From Algibacter sp. L3A6 (GTDB lineage: Bacteria > Bacteroidota > Bacteroidia > Flavobacteriales > Flavobacteriaceae), in contig NZ_CP047030.1 of assembly GCF_009796825.1 (NCBI RefSeq), forward strand, positions 967,501 through 1,031,500: DNA of 64,000 nucleotides, in the 5' to 3' direction. A model generated the notes under the pieces. It ran no database searches. It was given only the letters and a program-made list of their open reading frames with translations, and was not told the DNA's origin. Made by a program: the position numbers and the translations under genes. Numbering within the stretch: the stretch's first letter is position 1; each line of letters begins with the position of its first letter. Positions 1 through 8,985 of the stretch are shown here, one piece after another.

Positions 1-2
1 AA

Positions 3-1082
3 TCGTTTATAAACTCAGGACAATTACCTGTGGCGCAAGCCGAGGCTTTGTATGCGGGAATGGGAGTACTTAATGGTAGCCATTTTACAAATTACCCACC
101 GATTAATCAACTTTGTTTTTTTATTGCTTCCCTTTTTTCAGGAAAAAGCATTCTCGGTTCAGTGGTTGTTTTTAAGCTCCTTATTATAGCAGCAGATTTC
201 GGAACGTTTTTTTATGGTAGCAAATTACTAAAACGACTCAATATTCCTGTTTATAATATTTTCTGGTATATTTTAAATCCGTTTATAATAATTGAACTTA
301 CCGGGAATTTACACTTTGAGGGTGTGATGATTTTCTTTTTAATATGGAGTTTGTATTTACTGCATTGCGGAAGATGGCAATTTGCAGCTGTAGTTTTAGC
401 TTTATCGATTAGTGTTAAGTTAATTCCTTTAATATTTCTACCACTGTTTTTTAAATGGTTTTTATTGAACACTGATGATGGTGCTACGAAAAAACCAAAT
501 TGGTTGAACGGCTTTTGGAAGTTAACTGGCTTTTACAGTCTTGTTTTAATTACTACACTCTTATTATTCTCGCCCTTTCTATCTGAAGCGTTTTTTAGAA
601 ACTATGCCAAAACGGTTGGCTTGTGGTTTCAGAACTTTGAATTTAACGCTAGTCTATATTATATAGCTCGTGAAATTGGATATACATTTAGAGGTTATAA
701 TGAAATTGGTATTATAGGAAAGGTAACTCCGGTTTTGGTTATTCTATTTATTTTAATTGTTACTTTCTTTAGGAAGAACAAAACTATGGTTGAGTTGATT
801 TCGGCCATGTTGCTCGTTTTATCTTTTTATTACTTTACAGCAACTACTATACACCCTTGGTATGTTGCAACGCTTTTAATTTTGAGTGTTTTTACTAAAT
901 ATAAGTTTCCGTTAGTGTGGAGTTTTGTAATTATACTAAGCTACTTGGCTTATGTTAATATTGACAAAGCTGATAAATCGGAAAATTTATGGGTAATTGC
1001 TATAGAATATATTGTTGTGTACGCTGTCTTTATTTGGGAAGTATTCCTGAAGAAGGATATTATAAAACTCAAAGCAACTTAA
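3..1082 (+). CDS. Polytopic membrane protein, glycosyltransferase-like (5' truncated)
   Basis: The reading frame is open from the first complete codon of the window, so the true start lies upstream; an internal GTG at 30 is not a convincing start. The visible part (about 360 residues) is made mostly of hydrophobic segments separated by short charged loops, with an N-terminal stretch rich in aromatic residues (YPPINQ) and an HPWYV motif near residue 285. This resembles the multi-spanning mannosyltransferase-like (GT-C type) proteins of Flavobacteria, which use lipid-linked sugars at the inner membrane. The substrate cannot be read from the sequence. It converges on hemL. Confidence 0.6.
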   Translation, partial: SFINSGQLPVAQAEALYAGMGVLNGSHFTNYPPINQLCFFIASLFSGKSILGSVVVFKLLIIAADFGTFFYGSKLLKRLNIPVYNIFWYILNPFIIIELTGNLHFEGVMIFFLIWSLYLLHCGRWQFAAVVLALSISVKLIPLIFLPLFFKWFLLNTDDGATKKPNWLNGFWKLTGFYSLVLITTLLLFSPFLSEAFFRNYAKTVGLWFQNFEFNASLYYIAREIGYTFRGYNEIGIIGKVTPVLVILFILIVTFFRKNKTMVELISAMLLVLSFYYFTATTIHPWYVATLLILSVFTKYKFPLVWSFVIILSYLAYVNIDKADKSENLWVIAIEYIVVYAVFIWEVFLKKDIIKLKAT

Positions 1083-1123
1083 GAAGCTGTCTTTATAGTA
1101 TGTTTTAATTCTGGTTTTTATAT

Positions 1124-1161
1124 AAAAAAATATCGATCACCATTTTCATGATGACCGATAT
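1124..1161 (-). terminator. Rho-independent terminator of the hemL operon
   Basis: On the minus strand a 12-bp stem (ATATCGGTCATC pairing with GGTGATCGATAT, two G-T pairs) with an 8-nt loop is followed by a run of seven T. It lies about 40 nt after the hemL stop codon. Confidence 0.75.
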
Positions 1162-1201
1162 AGTATGTTGAACAAGCTAAATACTTGTTTTAATTTATTC
1201 C

Positions 1202-2488
1202 TTATAATGTTTTAGCAACAGTATTTATTGCTGCAATAGTAAAATCTAAATCATCGTAACTCAAAGCATCTGTAATAAACCAAGTTTCGAAAGCACTTGG
1301 TGCAATGTAAACACCTTCATTTAGTAAACCGTGAAAAAACGCTTTGAAAGTATCGTTGTTTCCTTTTGCTGCTGAATTAAAATCGACAACCTCAGCTTCA
1401 TCAAAATGAATAGAAATCATAGACCCTACTCTATTAACGGTGTGTGTGATATTATTTTCAGTTAAAACCTTAGCGATACCCGTATGCAAGTAAGCTGTTT
1501 TCTCTGCTAAACTTGTGAAAATTTCAGGCTTATTATTCAACTCAGTTAACATTGCCAGACCTGCAGCCATAGCTAAAGGGTTTCCGCTTAATGTTCCTGC
1601 TTGATAAACGGGACCTATTGGAGCCAAATAATTCATAATTTCGTTACGTGCTGCAAAAGCACCTACAGGTAAACCGCCCCCTATTACTTTCCCGAAGCAT
1701 ACTATATCGGCATTAATATCATATAATTCTTGAGCACCACCTTTTGCTAAACGGAAGCCCGTCATGACCTCATCGAAAATTAAAAGAATATTATTTGCTG
1801 TACAAACCGCTCTTAAAGCTTCCAAAAAACCTTCTGTTGGAGGTATACACCCCATATTACCAGCTACAGGTTCTATAATAACACAAGCAATTTCATTTTT
1901 ATTCGCTTCTACTAATGCTTCAACATTTTCGATATCATTATAAGTAGCCAACAAGGTGTCTTTTGCCGTACCTTTTGTAACACCCGGACTATTAGGCGTA
2001 CCAAAGGTACTTGCTCCACTTCCGGCTTGAATTAAAAATGAATCGGAATGTCCATGATAACATCCTGCAAATTTTATAATTTTATCTTTTCCTGTAAAGC
2101 CACGTGCTAAACGCACCGCACTCATACAAGCTTCGGTACCAGAATTTACAAACCTAATTTTATCAATATTTGGCACCATAGAAACCGCTAATTCTGCAAT
2201 TTGTGTTTCTATTTCGGTAGGCATCCCGAAAGATGTGCCTTTTTTAGCCTTTTCGATTACCGCATTTACAACAGGTTCGTGGGCATGCCCTAAAATCATA
2301 GGGCCCCAAGAATTAATGTAATCGATTAATCGGTTACCATCTTCATCATATAAATAAGCTCCTTTTGCTTCTTTTACAAAAATTGGCGTTCCACCAACAC
2401 CATTAAACGCTCTAACCGGAGAGTTTACACCTCCAGGAATTACTTTTTCTGCCTCAGCAAACAAGGCGCTACTTCGTTTATAAATCAT
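1202..2488 (-). CDS. hemL: Glutamate-1-semialdehyde 2,1-aminomutase
   Basis: PLP enzyme of the C5 haem pathway, converting glutamate-1-semialdehyde to 5-aminolevulinate in the cytosol. At 428 residues it has the normal family length. Visible hallmarks are the N-terminal PGGVNSPVRAF segment, the SWGPMILGHAHP-like substrate region, the NSGTEA PLP-phosphate loop, the FDEVMTGFR motif and the CFGKVIGGGLP loop, whose Lys should form the Schiff base. It is the last gene of a minus-strand run, 5 nt after the glucosaminidase stop, and is closed by a terminator. The identification is firm. Confidence 0.96.
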   Translation of the reverse strand: MIYKRSSALFAEAEKVIPGGVNSPVRAFNGVGGTPIFVKEAKGAYLYDEDGNRLIDYINSWGPMILGHAHEPVVNAVIEKAKKGTSFGMPTEIETQIAELAVSMVPNIDKIRFVNSGTEACMSAVRLARGFTGKDKIIKFAGCYHGHSDSFLIQAGSGASTFGTPNSPGVTKGTAKDTLLATYNDIENVEALVEANKNEIACVIIEPVAGNMGCIPPTEGFLEALRAVCTANNILLIFDEVMTGFRLAKGGAQELYDINADIVCFGKVIGGGLPVGAFAARNEIMNYLAPIGPVYQAGTLSGNPLAMAAGLAMLTELNNKPEIFTSLAEKTAYLHTGIAKVLTENNITHTVNRVGSMISIHFDEAEVVDFNSAAKGNNDTFKAFFHGLLNEGVYIAPSAFETWFITDALSYDDLDFTIAAINTVAKTL

Positions 2489-2493
2489 ATAAA

Positions 2494-3333
2494 TTATTTT
2501 GGACTCACTGTTAAAACTTGTCCTATTTTTATGTTATTATCTTCTAAATCATTTAGTGTTTTTAACTCTTCAACACTAATATTATGCATTTTGGATATAT
2601 AATATAAGGTATCTCCTTTTACAACAACATGCGTTATTTGCTTTGGAACCTCGCGAACACTAACCACATTGGTTTTTGAGTTCACTTCAATTTTATTTCT
2701 TTCTTTTAAATTTGAAGAGGCTTTTCTATTATCGTATTTATCTAAATTATAACGCTCTATTAAACTAATTAATTTAGCAGGATATTTAGGATCGGTTGCA
2801 TAACCAGCAGATTTTAAGCCTTTAGCCCAACCTTTGTAATCGCTTTTTTTCAATTTGAATAAACTAGCATAACGACTGCGCTCTGATAAAAACAATGAGT
2901 GATCACGGAAAGAATTGCTAGCATCATCATATTTTCTAAAACATTCTTGTGCGGCATCATCATCATGATAAATTCTATCTCCATCCCAAGTATGGCATTT
3001 TATACCAAAATGATTATTGGCTTCTTTAGCAAGACGTCCATTTCCTGAAGCCGACTCTAATATACCTTGTGCTAAAGTAATACTTGCTGGTATGTTATAA
3101 CGTTCCATTTCATCAACAGCAACTCGTGCATAAGTTGCTATATATTCGTCTGTAGCATTTGCATATGTTGTAGTAGAAACTTTATTACCAGATGTTGTTC
3201 TAACCGTTTCCTTTTCTTTGTTCTTTACAACACGCTCGGTTTTAGTCTTCTTCTTTTTAGTAACTACTGTTTTTTTAGATTTACAACTAAAACATACAGC
3301 TACAACACATAGCAACATTAAAAACTTCTTCAT
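2494..3333 (-). CDS. Glucosaminidase lipoprotein with C-terminal LysM domain
   Basis: Predicted peptidoglycan hydrolase of the GH73-like glucosaminidase family, exported as a lipoprotein. From the chosen ATG at 3333 the protein begins MKKFLMLLCV and has a lipobox ending at Cys17; an ATG five codons upstream (3348) would overlap the previous gene by 8 nt and is less likely. A Lys-rich linker is followed by the enzymatic domain (about residues 60-190, with QGILESASGNG and NNHFGIKC motifs and the catalytic Glu in the ILES segment). A LysM repeat (VVKGDTLYYISKMHNIS) sits at the C-terminus. It is probably co-transcribed with the PLP deaminase gene and hemL. Confidence 0.85.
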   Translation of the reverse strand: MKKFLMLLCVVAVCFSCKSKKTVVTKKKKTKTERVVKNKEKETVRTTSGNKVSTTTYANATDEYIATYARVAVDEMERYNIPASITLAQGILESASGNGRLAKEANNHFGIKCHTWDGDRIYHDDDAAQECFRKYDDASNSFRDHSLFLSERSRYASLFKLKKSDYKGWAKGLKSAGYATDPKYPAKLISLIERYNLDKYDNRKASSNLKERNKIEVNSKTNVVSVREVPKQITHVVVKGDTLYYISKMHNISVEELKTLNDLEDNNIKIGQVLTVSPK

Positions 3334-3340
3334 TCTTTTT

Positions 3341-4252
3341 CTATTCAATTAATGGTAATTTTTTCTTTTTCAAATTAACGTTCATTCCTGTGATACCTTG
3401 TAAACCTCCAGTATGAATCGCTAATATTTTTGACCCTTTCGGGAATTTTCCTTTTTCAATTAAATCGAAAATACCATATAGCATTTTACCTGTATAAACA
3501 GGATCTAGTGCGATGTTATTTTCTAACTTAAACCGATTAATAAAACTAACTAATTCTGAATTTATTTTAGCGTAACCGCCAAAATGATACTCTAGAATTA
3601 ATTCCCAATTTGTTTTGGTTGCAAATTTACTAATATCTTCTTGTAAAAAGTCGCCTTTTAAAGCCGGAAAACCCAAAATTTGTTGATTTGCTTTTGAAGC
3701 ATTGATAAGTCCTGAGATTGTTCCTCCTGTTCCTGCAGCACAACAGATATAATCAAAATTAGCGTCTTCAGCTGTTAAAATTTCTTCACAACCTTTTACA
3801 GCTAATATATTTGTACCACCTTCAGGAATACTATAGAAGTCTTTAAATTCTTCTTTTAAGCTATTTATAAAATCTGTAGACGTTTTATTTCTGTAAGCTT
3901 CACGCGATACAAACTTAAACTGCATACCACATGCCTTAGCATAGCTTAAAGTTGCATTACTATCAATTTTATCAATTAGCTCCTCACCACGAATAACACC
4001 AATGGTTTTAAGTCCGTAAATTTTACCTGCCGAAGCTACAGCTGCAATATGATTAGAATAAGCACCACCAAAAGTAAGCAGCGTTTTACAACCTAAACTC
4101 TGAGCTTCAAGAATATTATATTTAAGCTTTCGGTATTTATTTCCTGAAACAAAATCGTGAATAGCATCTTCTCGCTTTAAATAAAGCTCTACAGTACTAT
4201 TATCAGGCAACTTCACCCTTTGATTTACGCTATTTTCCAGTTGAAAAATCAT
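3341..4252 (-). CDS. 1-aminocyclopropane-1-carboxylate deaminase / D-cysteine desulfhydrase family protein
   Basis: Fold-type II PLP enzyme of 303 residues. The SGNKYRKLKYN motif places the PLP lysine at Lys39; a Ser/Gly-rich phosphate-binding stretch (CAAGTGGTISG) and HTGGLQG near the C-terminus complete the fold. Family members open cyclopropane rings (ACC deaminase) or remove sulfide from D-cysteine; the sequence alone does not separate these. It starts 4 nt after the stop of the upstream HExxH gene and lies just before the glucosaminidase, so the run looks like one transcript although the functions are unrelated. Confidence 0.85.
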   Translation of the reverse strand: MIFQLENSVNQRVKLPDNSTVELYLKREDAIHDFVSGNKYRKLKYNILEAQSLGCKTLLTFGGAYSNHIAAVASAGKIYGLKTIGVIRGEELIDKIDSNATLSYAKACGMQFKFVSREAYRNKTSTDFINSLKEEFKDFYSIPEGGTNILAVKGCEEILTAEDANFDYICCAAGTGGTISGLINASKANQQILGFPALKGDFLQEDISKFATKTNWELILEYHFGGYAKINSELVSFINRFKLENNIALDPVYTGKMLYGIFDLIEKGKFPKGSKILAIHTGGLQGITGMNVNLKKKKLPLIE

Positions 4253-4256
4253 GGTC

Positions 4257-4580
4257 TCAAAGATACTTTAAAAATCTCCAAAACCGGCGTTCATTCAAAT
4301 AATGTAAATCCCCTTCGTTTAGATAAGCTTCTTTTTCAAAGGAAATATTTTTATAAGCCGTATGCCAATTTCTATATTGAATAAAACGAAGCACAAACTC
4401 TAAAACATACCATATATAGAAAGGAAGAATAAGCAGCTCTAGTTGTTGCTTTAAATGAATTTTTTCGTGATTAAGTAACACAGTATCATGCTTCATTTTT
4501 TTAGTTTTCAAAAACACGAATGGATATAAGGTAATACCAGAATACCCTTTTGGAACTAAATATTTAGAAATGAAAACCAT
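4257..4580 (-). CDS. Small membrane protein with HExxH motif
   Basis: A 107-residue protein of a type often seen in Flavobacteria, of unknown function. It has one HEKIH motif (residues 38-42) followed by QQ and a hydrophobic segment (residues 48-66) containing LPFYIWYVLEF. The HExxH plus membrane helix recalls a minimal M56/M48-like zinc peptidase core, but no third zinc ligand can be assigned with confidence, so protease activity is only a possibility. It is the first gene of the minus-strand run that ends with hemL. Confidence 0.6.
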   Translation of the reverse strand: MVFISKYLVPKGYSGITLYPFVFLKTKKMKHDTVLLNHEKIHLKQQLELLILPFYIWYVLEFVLRFIQYRNWHTAYKNISFEKEAYLNEGDLHYLNERRFWRFLKYL

Positions 4581-4648
4581 ATTATAGAGGAAACAAAAAC
4601 CAATCCAAGATATAAAAGTTTTCAGAAATAAATAATTTGATTTTACGT

Positions 4649-4656
4649 TATCTTTG
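4649..4656 (+). promoter_or_regulatory. Bacteroidota -7 promoter box of the DUF5522 gene
   Basis: TATCTTTG matches TAnnTTTG and ends 6 nt before the ATG at 4663, which would put the transcription start at or next to the start codon. No well-spaced TTG -33 element is visible. Confidence 0.4.
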
Positions 4657-4662
4657 TAATCT

Positions 4663-4827
4663 ATGAAAAAAATTATCCCAATTGAAGATGGCGATTTTTA
4701 CTGGACACCGGAAGGTTACCGTTGTTTTACAGCGCAATACTTACTAAAACGAGAATATTGTTGCGAAAGCGGATGCCGCCATTGCCCTTATGGATTTAAC
4801 GAGAAAACCAAGAATAGTAAACGTTAA
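4663..4827 (+). CDS. DUF5522 family mini-protein
   Basis: A 54-residue protein. It starts MKKIIPIEDG, continues with a YWTPEGYRCFTAQYLLKRE-type core, and ends with a cluster of Cys and His (CCESGCRHCPYGF). This layout matches the small DUF5522 family of Bacteroidota, whose function is unknown; the Cys/His cluster suggests metal binding (inference). It stands alone between divergent and co-directional neighbours with its own -7 box. Confidence 0.8.
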   Translation: MKKIIPIEDGDFYWTPEGYRCFTAQYLLKREYCCESGCRHCPYGFNEKTKNSKR

Positions 4828-4962
4828 AATAATTACAGCCGATTAAAAAACAATATATTGGTATGATTATTGATACTTTTAAAAAACACAAAACCAACTT
4901 AAAATCAATGAAATAACTAAAAGTTGTACATTGAAAATAAAAACCAAAAAAAACGCTTCCTT

Positions 4963-5520
4963 ATGAAAACATTTTTAAAAACATTACCGCTTTTAGCCTT
5001 GTTGATCGTGGTTACTTCGTGTAGTTCGGTTAAAGTTGCTGCCGATTATGACAAAGACGCTAACTTTAATAACTATAAAACATTTGCCTTTTTTAAAACA
5101 GGTATTGATAAAGCTGAAATTAGCGATTTAGATAAACGACGTATTTTACGAGCTATTGAAGCCGAACTTATTGCAAAAGGCTTTACAAAATCTGAAGATC
5201 CAGACTTATTAATAAGTTTATTTACAAAAGCAAACCAACGTGTTGACGTTTACAATAACTCTTGGGGTAGAGGCGCCTGGGGTTGGGGCGGTTACGGTGG
5301 CTTTGGTCCTGGATGGGGCTGGGGTTTTAATCAACCAAGCGTATCAACATCTACACAAGGTGTTTTATTTATTGATTTAATCGATGCCAAGAAAAAAGAA
5401 TTAGTTTGGCAAGGTATGGGTAGCGGTTATTTAACCCAAAAGATGGAAAAGAAAGATGAGCGCATTAAAGAATTTGTTTCGGAAATTATGATGAAATATC
5501 CTCCGGAAGCGAATAAATAA
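4963..5520 (+). CDS. DUF4136 lipoprotein
   Basis: A 185-residue exported lipoprotein: signal peptide MKTFLKTLPLLALLIVVTSC with the lipobox Cys at residue 20, then the DUF4136 pattern (DYDKDANFNNYKTFAF) starting near residue 28. A Gly/Trp-rich insert (around residues 103-125) precedes the C-terminal half. A TTG further upstream (4924) is in frame, but the ATG at 4963 gives a clean signal peptide and is preferred. Function is unknown for the family; the cell-envelope location is inferred from the signal. Confidence 0.82.
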   Translation: MKTFLKTLPLLALLIVVTSCSSVKVAADYDKDANFNNYKTFAFFKTGIDKAEISDLDKRRILRAIEAELIAKGFTKSEDPDLLISLFTKANQRVDVYNNSWGRGAWGWGGYGGFGPGWGWGFNQPSVSTSTQGVLFIDLIDAKKKELVWQGMGSGYLTQKMEKKDERIKEFVSEIMMKYPPEANK

Positions 5521-5525
5521 TTATA

Positions 5526-5562
5526 AAAAAAGGCGATTCTAATTTTAGAATCGCCTTTTTTT
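5526..5562 (+). terminator. Terminator after the DUF4136 gene
   Basis: Stem AAGGCGATTCTAA / TTAGAATCGCCTT with a short loop, flanked by A-run and T-run, so it can act on both strands: for the DUF4136 gene on plus and possibly for the pseudogene on minus. Confidence 0.85.
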
Positions 5563-5581
5563 ATATCTCACTTTTCAATTC

Positions 5582-6197
5582 CTATTGCAAACTAAGTTTT
5601 AAAGCATCATAAGATTGAGAATCAATACCTACTAATCCGTATTTGACATCGCCTTGCTTTATTGTTGATCCTTTTAAATCAAATTTTGCTAATTCAGTTT
5701 TAAACTTTTTATTAGCCGAACTTTAAGGTGTCCTAAAAAGGGGAAGCCTACAAAACCAGGTCCTAAAATTAATCCTACCGGTGTTGAACTCGTTGTTTCT
5801 TACAACCCATACTCGTTTGTTTTAGTTGTGTAAAAATTAACCGGAGTTAATAATAAATAAAACAAATGTGTTGCCGGGCTTTGTTTTAAAGTTTTGAAAG
5901 TTTTCTCTTTATCTAAAACATAAATTTCATTTCCATTTGCATAAACCAAGTTTAAATCTCTACCGAAAACTAAATCTTTATTAGAATTATTAGAAATTTT
6001 CACAGCTACCAATCGTATACCTTTTTTTATCTTCTTTCTTAGAGTATTTTTTATCTAGTAAATCGTATTTATATTCTAATGTTACTTCTTCCGTTTCAGC
6101 TTTAGATACGTAGTTTAAGTTATTTGGCTCAATTACTCTATAACGTGACTCACAATTAAAAAAAGATAAATACACAAAGTAGTTTAATAAATTTCAT
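5582..6197 (-). pseudogene. Broken lipoprotein gene of unknown function
   Basis: Reading the minus strand from ATG at 6197 gives a signal peptide (MKFIKLLCVFIFF) that stops after a run of seven T. Removing one T restores NCESRYRVIEPN and a lipobox-like Cys. A second one-base gain in an A run near 6024 breaks DKKGIRLVAVKI. An in-frame TAA follows NEYGL at about 5800. A final frame change near 5725 is needed to reach a last open stretch ending DSQSYDALKLSLQ and a TAG at 5582-5584. The reassembled product would be about 200 residues. Four independent lesions argue for real decay rather than a single read error. No family name was recognised. Confidence 0.75.
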
Positions 6198-6371
6198 ATA
6201 GATTGATTTTTAAATTTGAGCGAAAATAAAACTATGATTAGTTTAACACCAATATGCATAGTAGAAATGAAAGAAGACCATTATTACACTCTGCACAATC
6301 AAAATAAATGAAACAAAACACTACATCAATGAATAATTCGTATTTTTACTTAAGTAAAACCGTTTATATTT

Positions 6372-8132
6372 ATGGATACATCAATAGAACCAAACGCTAT
6401 TTTAAATCGTTTACCGAAACATTTAAAGCAATTTATAAAGCCACAAAACTATACCGATTACTCAGCAATAGACCAGGCAGTTTGGCGCTATGTGATGCGT
6501 AAAAATGTTAGCTTCTTAAAAACGGTAGCACACAAATCGTATTTAGACGGGCTAAAACTTACAGGAATTTCTATTGATAGTATACCCAACATGTATGGCA
6601 TGAATCGTATTTTAAAAGATATCGGTTGGGCAGCCGTAGCCGTAGATGGGTTTATTCCGCCAAATGCTTTTATGGAATTTCAAGCTTATAATGTTTTGGT
6701 TATCGCCAGCGACATTAGGCAATTGGAACATATTGAATATACCCCAGCTCCCGACATTATTCACGAAGGCGCAGGCCACGCCCCTATTATTGCAAACCCA
6801 GAATATGCCGAATACTTACGGCGTTTTGGAGAAATTGGTTGTAAGGCTATTTCTTCAGCTAAAGATTATGAACTCTACGAAGCCGTTAGACACTTATCTA
6901 TTATAAAAGAAGCGTCAAATGCTAACGAAGACGCTATTGCTTCCGCGGAAAAAAAAGTAGAATACCTACAGCAAAATATGGGTACACCAAGCGAAATGTC
7001 TTTAATACGAAATTTACATTGGTGGACGGTAGAGTATGGATTAATTGGTAGCATTGAAAACCCCAAGATTTATGGAGCCGGCTTACTATCTTCTATTGGA
7101 GAAAGCGCATGGTGCATTACTGATAAAGTAAAAAAATTACCGTACACAATCAACGCAACTTATCAAGATTTTGATATTACAAAACCACAGCCTCAACTTT
7201 TTGTAACGCCTAATTTTGCGCATTTAAGTTTAATTTTAGAAGAATTTGCAAATACTATGTCTGTTCGGAAAGGCGGTCTTTCGGGTGTAAAAAAGCTTAT
7301 TAAATCTGAAGCTTTAGGATCTATAGAACTGAGTACAGGACTTCAAATTTCAGGCGTTTTCTCTGATGTAAAAGATAGCGACGGACAAGTAATTTACATA
7401 CAAACCAAAGGCAAAACAGCTTTAGCTTACCGAGAACAAGAATTGGTTGGTCACGGCACCGAAAATCATACTAACGGTTTTGGTTCACCTATCGGAAAAT
7501 TAAAAGGTATAAACATTGCCATTGAAGATATGAGTCCGCGTGATTTAAGCGCCTACAATATATATGAAGAAAAAGTAACCACACTAGAATTTGAAGGTGG
7601 CGTAACCGTTTCTGGAGAAATTATTACCGGCAAGCGCAATCTTCAAGGTAAAATAATTCTTATCAGTTTTAACAATTGTACTGTAACGCACTTAGATACT
7701 ATATTATTTAAACCAGAATTTGGCATTTATCATATGGCCGTAGGCAAAACGGTTGTGTCTGCTTTTTCTGGTCCTGCTGATTTAAATAGTTTTGATTTAA
7801 TAACACACAAAACTTCATCTAAAACTATTCATATTAAAAAATCTAAAAAACGATTGGAACTCGAAAATCTCTATCAACAAATTAGAGACTATCGTGAAGG
7901 AAAAAACAAAACCATTTCGAGAACAAAAGTACTAGAAGAACTTATGGAAAACCACCCGACAGATTGGCTTCTAGCTATAGAAATTTTCGAATTGGCTTCT
8001 ATTGAAAATGAAACCAAGCTTTGCAACAGTATTGTTAAACACTTAGAAACCGTAAAGCAGAACAAACCAAATGTAGGTCAATTAATTGACGACGGATTAG
8101 AAATTGTTAGAACAACTAAACAGCTCGCTTAA
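6372..8132 (+). CDS. Aromatic amino acid (phenylalanine-type) hydroxylase, long Bacteroidota form
   Basis: Pterin-dependent non-haem iron monooxygenase that hydroxylates an aromatic amino acid, most likely Phe to Tyr. The catalytic domain occupies roughly residues 20-330. The iron ligands are visible as His131 and His136 in HEGAGHAP and Glu221 in WWTVEYGL. The protein has 586 residues, about twice the length of proteobacterial PhhA, because of a C-terminal region of about 250 residues with no recognised domain. The ATG at 6372 is chosen because the next upstream ATGs are in another frame. It converges with the enoyl-CoA hydratase gene, leaving only 2 nt between stops. Confidence 0.9.
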   Translation: MDTSIEPNAILNRLPKHLKQFIKPQNYTDYSAIDQAVWRYVMRKNVSFLKTVAHKSYLDGLKLTGISIDSIPNMYGMNRILKDIGWAAVAVDGFIPPNAFMEFQAYNVLVIASDIRQLEHIEYTPAPDIIHEGAGHAPIIANPEYAEYLRRFGEIGCKAISSAKDYELYEAVRHLSIIKEASNANEDAIASAEKKVEYLQQNMGTPSEMSLIRNLHWWTVEYGLIGSIENPKIYGAGLLSSIGESAWCITDKVKKLPYTINATYQDFDITKPQPQLFVTPNFAHLSLILEEFANTMSVRKGGLSGVKKLIKSEALGSIELSTGLQISGVFSDVKDSDGQVIYIQTKGKTALAYREQELVGHGTENHTNGFGSPIGKLKGINIAIEDMSPRDLSAYNIYEEKVTTLEFEGGVTVSGEIITGKRNLQGKIILISFNNCTVTHLDTILFKPEFGIYHMAVGKTVVSAFSGPADLNSFDLITHKTSSKTIHIKKSKKRLELENLYQQIRDYREGKNKTISRTKVLEELMENHPTDWLLAIEIFELASIENETKLCNSIVKHLETVKQNKPNVGQLIDDGLEIVRTTKQLA

Positions 8133-8134
8133 AC

Positions 8135-8884
8135 TTAACGAAAGCGTTTTAATGTATTTTTCGTAAACTCACTAAGCACTAACTTCCCGCTAATTTTAGC
8201 GCGTTCGCTTAGTAAATCGTCCCAGTGATCGGTACCGCCCCACATCACTTTTTTCATTTCCTTTACTGCTTCTTGGTTATAACTTGCCAACTTAGCTACC
8301 AAAACTTTAACAGCATTATCGAGTTCTTCTACGGTTTCAAATACTTCAGAAAACAAGCCTTTTTCTTTTGCAAATTCCGAAGAAAAAAACGTTTCCGCAT
8401 CTATAGTCATTTGCGACATGGCATTCTTGCCAATTTTTCTAGAAACAGCAGGCTCAATCACAAATGGACCAATACCAATACTTAATTCACTTAATTTAAT
8501 AGAAGCATATTGGGTTGCTAAACAATAATCGGTTGCTGCTGCCAAACCAACACCTCCACCAACACTTTTACCTTGTACTCTGCCAATAATAAGCTTTGGA
8601 CATTTTCGCATGGCGTTAATTACTTTTGCAAAACCAGAGAAAAACAAAAAACCTGTTTCTTCATCTTCAATCGCTATTATTTCATTAAAACTTGCTCCTG
8701 CACAAAATGTTCTATCGCCTCCACTTTTTAAAACAATTACATTTACATCATCATTTTCACCAGCACCTTTAATAGTTTGCGCCAGTAAATCTAAAATATC
8801 ACTTGGCATAGAATTTCTATTGGGATGATAAAACTCAATATATCCAACTTTATTCTCTATATTTAACGTAACGTATGGCTCCAT
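8135..8884 (-). CDS. Enoyl-CoA hydratase/isomerase family protein
   Basis: Crotonase-fold protein of 249 residues. The first oxyanion-hole segment is GDRTFCAGASF (about residues 56-66) and the second is GKSVGGGVGLA (about 103-113). A Glu in the LSELSIGIGP segment lies where crotonases place an acid/base residue. Members hydrate, isomerise or cleave acyl-CoA thioesters; the exact substrate is not readable. It stands alone, divergent from the rhodanese gene, with no beta-oxidation genes nearby. Confidence 0.88.
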   Translation of the reverse strand: MEPYVTLNIENKVGYIEFYHPNRNSMPSDILDLLAQTIKGAGENDDVNVIVLKSGGDRTFCAGASFNEIIAIEDEETGFLFFSGFAKVINAMRKCPKLIIGRVQGKSVGGGVGLAAATDYCLATQYASIKLSELSIGIGPFVIEPAVSRKIGKNAMSQMTIDAETFFSSEFAKEKGLFSEVFETVEELDNAVKVLVAKLASYNQEAVKEMKKVMWGGTDHWDDLLSERAKISGKLVLSEFTKNTLKRFR

Positions 8885-8985
8885 TTATTTAATAATTAAA
8901 GTTTGAATATACATAAAATTATTAAGTAACAGGTGTTACATTGTTTTAATAAAACATGAAGATCTTTGTGTAAATTTATAAAAAT

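Noticed and set aside
5265..5330. GGT/TGG-rich repeat in the DUF4136 gene.
   Set aside because: It encodes a Gly/Trp-rich loop in an intact frame; no regular repeat unit.
6234..6311. 25-codon ORF (MISLTPICIVEM...) upstream of the aromatic amino acid hydroxylase, with two adjacent Tyr codons, considered as a leader peptide.
   Set aside because: No terminator/antiterminator pair follows it, and its length is within chance expectation in AT-rich DNA.
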